Positions 61,593 to 64,000 of a stretch of DNA of 64,000 bases are shown piece by piece. Made by a program: the position numbers and the translations under genes. Source of the DNA: RBG-16-66-20 sp052386675 (lineage in GTDB: Bacteria; Pseudomonadota; Gammaproteobacteria; Burkholderiales; SG8-39); contig JBQTJX010000004.1 in the NCBI GenBank assembly GCA_052386675.1, forward strand, positions 73,282 to 137,281, read 5' to 3'. Under the pieces are notes generated by a model that did not search any database, was not told the DNA's origin, and saw nothing but the letters and a program-made list of their open reading frames with translations. Each line of letters begins with the position of its first letter. Position 1 is the first letter of the stretch.

Positions 61593-61945
61593 TCGCTGCG
61601 CTGCGGCTTGCCGCTTCGGCGAGCCTGATCCTGATGATCGCCCTCTGCGTCGCCTGGGAACTCTGGCTGGCGCCGCTGCGGCCCGGCGGTTCATGGCTGG
61701 TGCTCAAGGCGCTGCCGCTGCTGGCGCCCTTGTTCGGGGTCCTGCGCGGCAAGCGCTACACCTACCAGTGGGCCGCGATGTTCATCCTGGCGTACTTCTG
61801 CGAGGGCGTGATGCGCGCCTGGGGCGACAAGGGCCTGTCGCAGCAGCTGGCGCTGCTGGAGGTGGTGCTCAGCCTCGCGTTTTTCGTCTCGACGGTGGCG
61901 TATGCGCGACTGACTCGAGCAAGCGCCTTGCCGCAGAGTAAATAG
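61589..61945 (+). CDS. DUF2069 membrane protein
   Basis: A 118-aa protein with four hydrophobic segments and the family segment GKRYTYQWAAMFILAYFCEGVMRAW. GTG 61589 overlaps the WrbA-like gene by 4 nt, an association common in betaproteobacteria. The 3' end overlaps the convergent lyase gene by 77 nt, unusually long. Confidence 0.87.
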   Translation: MIAALRLAASASLILMIALCVAWELWLAPLRPGGSWLVLKALPLLAPLFGVLRGKRYTYQWAAMFILAYFCEGVMRAWGDKGLSQQLALLEVVLSLAFFVSTVAYARLTRASALPQSK

Positions 61946-62741
61946 GCATCTCGACCAGCTTTCCGTCCACCTTCGCGCGCTCGATCCCCGAGGCACGCGC
62001 TTTCTCGAACGCCGCCACCAATCGACGGGCCTTCGCGATCTCCGCCGCCGACGGAGTGAACGCCGCATTGATCGCCTTCGCGTGCGCAGGCGCCACCAGG
62101 CTCTTCATCCGGTAGCCCATTTTCTTCGCCCACTTCGCATCCGCCACTGCGCCCTTCATGTCGCTGAAGGTCCAGGGTGCATCGATCGCCTCGACCCCGG
62201 CTGCGCGGCAGTCCACGAGGAAGCGCGCGCGCACGTACGCCAGTTCCTCCCCGTCCCGGCTGCGGCCGGTGCCCAGGTCCGCCACCATGTCCTCGCTCGC
62301 CACCAGCATCGCGGTGACGCGCCGGCTGGCCTTCGCGATTTCCACGGCACGCACCAGGCCGGCCGCGGTCTCGATGTTGGGCACGAGGTCCACCGCTCCG
62401 CTGGTCGCCGCCTCCAGCGCGCGCACCTGCTCCGGGGATACCACCTTGGACATGAGCACCACGTCGGGCCGGCCCGCGAGGACCGCGCGCAAGTCCGCGA
62501 CCCCGTCGCCCTCCAGCGGATTGACACGGACCGCCGCGACCTTGCCTGCGGCGCGCCAGCGTTCGTAGAGTTTCTCCGAGAGCCTGCGCGCCATCGGGCG
62601 CAACTCTGGCGGGGTGAAGTCCTCAAGCTCCTGGATCAGCACGTCGGCATCCGAGCGCGCGGCGGCGGACTGCGCCGCCTCGTCGGCGCCGGGAACGAAC
62701 AGCCAGCTGCGACGCGGCTTCACCGGAGCGGAGCGCGCCAT
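61869..62741 (-). CDS. HpcH/HpaI aldolase / citrate lyase beta-like protein
   Basis: A 290-aa CitE-like protein. PRRSWLFVPGADE opens the barrel, ELEDFTPPE replaces the usual D-L-E-D-x-V, AVRVNPLEGDG is the R-x-N motif, DLVPNIETAAG the metal-ligand strand, and DAPWTFSDMKG the late loop. CitE-like proteins cleave or hydrolyse malyl- or citramalyl-CoA; substrate not evident. The start abuts the DUF4124 stop. Confidence 0.9.
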   Translation of the reverse strand: MARSAPVKPRRSWLFVPGADEAAQSAAARSDADVLIQELEDFTPPELRPMARRLSEKLYERWRAAGKVAAVRVNPLEGDGVADLRAVLAGRPDVVLMSKVVSPEQVRALEAATSGAVDLVPNIETAAGLVRAVEIAKASRRVTAMLVASEDMVADLGTGRSRDGEELAYVRARFLVDCRAAGVEAIDAPWTFSDMKGAVADAKWAKKMGYRMKSLVAPAHAKAINAAFTPSAAEIAKARRLVAAFEKARASGIERAKVDGKLVEMPIYSAARRLLESVAHTPPSRRKTRG

Positions 62742-63178
62742 CAGGAACAGCCGCGCGCAATCTCCGTGCGCAACTGTTCGATGCGCTGCTGGCGTACGCC
62801 GTCGTCGAGGAAGGTGCGTTCGCCCTGCGGATTGACCGACACCACGCGACGCTGCGAATCCAGCCGCTGCAGCTCGGCGTGCATCGACGCGCAGCGCCGG
62901 CGCCGCGCCTCGCGCTCGCGCTCTTCGCCCTTCGCCTGGCGCTCCTCGTTGATGCGGCGGCGCTGGAACTCACGCTCCTCGCGCGCCGGGTCCAGGCTCC
63001 GCGGCTGCAGCTTGCCCGAGATCGGCGGCTGGCCCTTGATGTTCACCTCGCCGCCCCTGCAGCCCGGGGGCGGCTTGTCGGTGTAATGGATCACGCCGCG
63101 CTCATCCACGCACTTGACCATCTGCGCATGGAGCGGGAAAGCGCCCAGAAGGAGCAGCGCGGCGGCGAGGACTTTCAC
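62741..63178 (-). CDS. DUF4124 domain secreted protein
   Basis: A 145-aa protein with signal peptide (residues 1-18, LHA cleavage). VKCVDERGVIHYTDKPPPGC is the DUF4124 motif. A highly charged coiled segment follows (EEREFQRRRINEERQAKGEERER). Function unknown; periplasmic. Confidence 0.88.
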   Translation of the reverse strand: MKVLAAALLLLGAFPLHAQMVKCVDERGVIHYTDKPPPGCRGGEVNIKGQPPISGKLQPRSLDPAREEREFQRRRINEERQAKGEEREREARRRRCASMHAELQRLDSQRRVVSVNPQGERTFLDDGVRQQRIEQLRTEIARGCS

Positions 63179-63188
63179 ATCGGCGTCT

Positions 63189-64000
63189 TCACAGCTGGTG
63201 CTGGGGATTCAGCCTTTCCATCTTGCTGGCGAGCTTGTTGAGGGCACTAATATACGCCTTGGCCGAGGCGACGATGATGTCGGTGTCCGCGCCCACGCCG
63301 TTGACGATGCGCCCGCCCCTGGACAGGCGCACGGTCACCTCGCCCTGGCTTTCGGTGCCCTGCGTCACGGCGTTGACCGAGAACAGCAGGAGTTCCGCGC
63401 CGCTCTTCGCCACCGACTCGATCGCCTTGAAGGTCGCGTCCACCGGGCCGTCGCCCTTGCCCTCGGCCTTCACCTGCGTTCCGTTGTGCTTCATGAGGAT
63501 GGCGGCGTGCGGCTTGTCGGTGCTGCTGCTGCCCTGGCTCATGGACACCAGGCCCCACTCCTCCTCGCCAGAGACGCCCGCCTCCTGCGCCACCAGTGCC
63601 TGCAGGTCCTCGTCGAATATTTCGGCCTTCTTGTCGGCGAGGTCCTTGAAGCGCTGGAAGGCCTTGTTGTAGCCGTCCTCGTTCTCCAGCTCGATGCCCA
63701 GTTCCTTCAGGCGCTGCCGGAACGCGGTGCGGCCGGAGAGCTTGCCGAGCACGATCTTGTTGGTGCTCCAACCCACATCTTCTGCGGTCATGATTTCGTA
63801 GGTCTCGCGCGCCTTCAACACGCCGTCCTGGTGGATGCCCGAGGCGTGCGCGAAGGCGTTGGCCCCGACCACCGCCTTGTTGGGCTGCACCACGAAGCCG
63901 GTGATCTGCGATACCAGGCGCGATGCCGGCACGATCTGCGTGGTGTCGATGCGCGTGTCCAGGCCGAAGAAGTCCTTCCTCGTGCGCAGGGCCATGACCA
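63189..64000 (-). CDS. leuA: 2-isopropylmalate synthase, C-terminal part (gene continues past window)
   Basis: C-terminal portion of the first enzyme of leucine synthesis. NAFAHASGIHQDGVLK is the end of the catalytic region with metal-ligand histidines nearby; the last ~130 residues form the LeuA regulatory domain that binds leucine (DATFKAIESVAKSGAELLLFSVNAVTQG, GEVTVRLSRGGRIVNGVGADTDI). The reading frame is open to the right edge, and the N-terminal half lies outside. Confidence 0.95.
   Translation of the reverse strand, partial: VMALRTRKDFFGLDTRIDTTQIVPASRLVSQITGFVVQPNKAVVGANAFAHASGIHQDGVLKARETYEIMTAEDVGWSTNKIVLGKLSGRTAFRQRLKELGIELENEDGYNKAFQRFKDLADKKAEIFDEDLQALVAQEAGVSGEEEWGLVSMSQGSSSTDKPHAAILMKHNGTQVKAEGKGDGPVDATFKAIESVAKSGAELLLFSVNAVTQGTESQGEVTVRLSRGGRIVNGVGADTDIIVASAKAYISALNKLASKMERLNPQHQL

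Overview
The window is a high-GC, gene-dense stretch of chromosome. Genes overlap by 4 nt in many places and no gap between genes exceeds about 300 nt. Gene content suggests a respiratory betaproteobacterium: a membrane formate dehydrogenase locus with DUF3305/DUF3306 genes, System I cytochrome c maturation, COX15-type heme A synthase, and UAAP/DUF1989 and DUF4124 proteins. The taxon is inferred from gene content only. No rRNA, tRNA, CRISPR array, insertion sequence or prophage block was recognised.

Region 1 (1-9735, minus strand) is a formate dehydrogenase locus. In transcription order it has DUF3305, DUF3306, a poly-ferredoxin, a TorD-type chaperone, then after a 183-nt regulatory gap a Tat-signal mini-protein, the catalytic subunit (Cys in the active site), the Fe-S subunit, a small lipoprotein, the cytochrome b subunit, a small secreted protein and a truncated sodC. 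moaA and fdhD diverge from it, and mobA and moeA lie 25 kb further on, so much of the molybdenum-cofactor and sulfuration support for the enzyme is present.

Region 2 (11727-18049) holds an acyl-CoA-dehydrogenase-like gene, a thioredoxin-like fusion protein and a UGSC-family selenoprotein read through an in-frame TGA with a bacterial SECIS hairpin. A class III CoA-transferase, an MFS transporter and a divergent AraC regulator follow. The selenouridine synthase gene mnmH (47026-48105) is a second sign of selenium use.

Region 3 (18169-38969, plus strand) is a run of 20 co-directional genes with no gap above 24 nt. It encodes a tetraheme, a decaheme and a pentaheme c-type cytochrome, a cyclic-nucleotide-binding/Fe-S fusion protein, a membrane protein, a putative outer-membrane barrel, a flavin/2Fe-2S reductase and a cyclase-like/FHA protein. 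It continues straight into ccmABCDEFGHI, mobA, moeA and ctaA. This looks like an electron-transfer system co-transcribed with its own heme maturation machinery, and it is the best candidate for an undescribed system.

Region 4 (38966-64000) is mostly housekeeping: DUF1989, RmuC, the YbbA/YbbP/TesA trio, MnmH, an HDAC-like enzyme, a MoxR ATPase with a receptor kinase, NupC, PyrF, YihY, a WrbA-like flavodoxin, a CitE-like lyase and the end of leuA. A small lower-GC patch (48769-50375) carries a BrnT-type toxin-antitoxin pair, an orphan gene and a gene remnant. A 22-26 nt palindrome recurs at four places, supplying stop codons at two gene ends and lying in frame inside a third gene.
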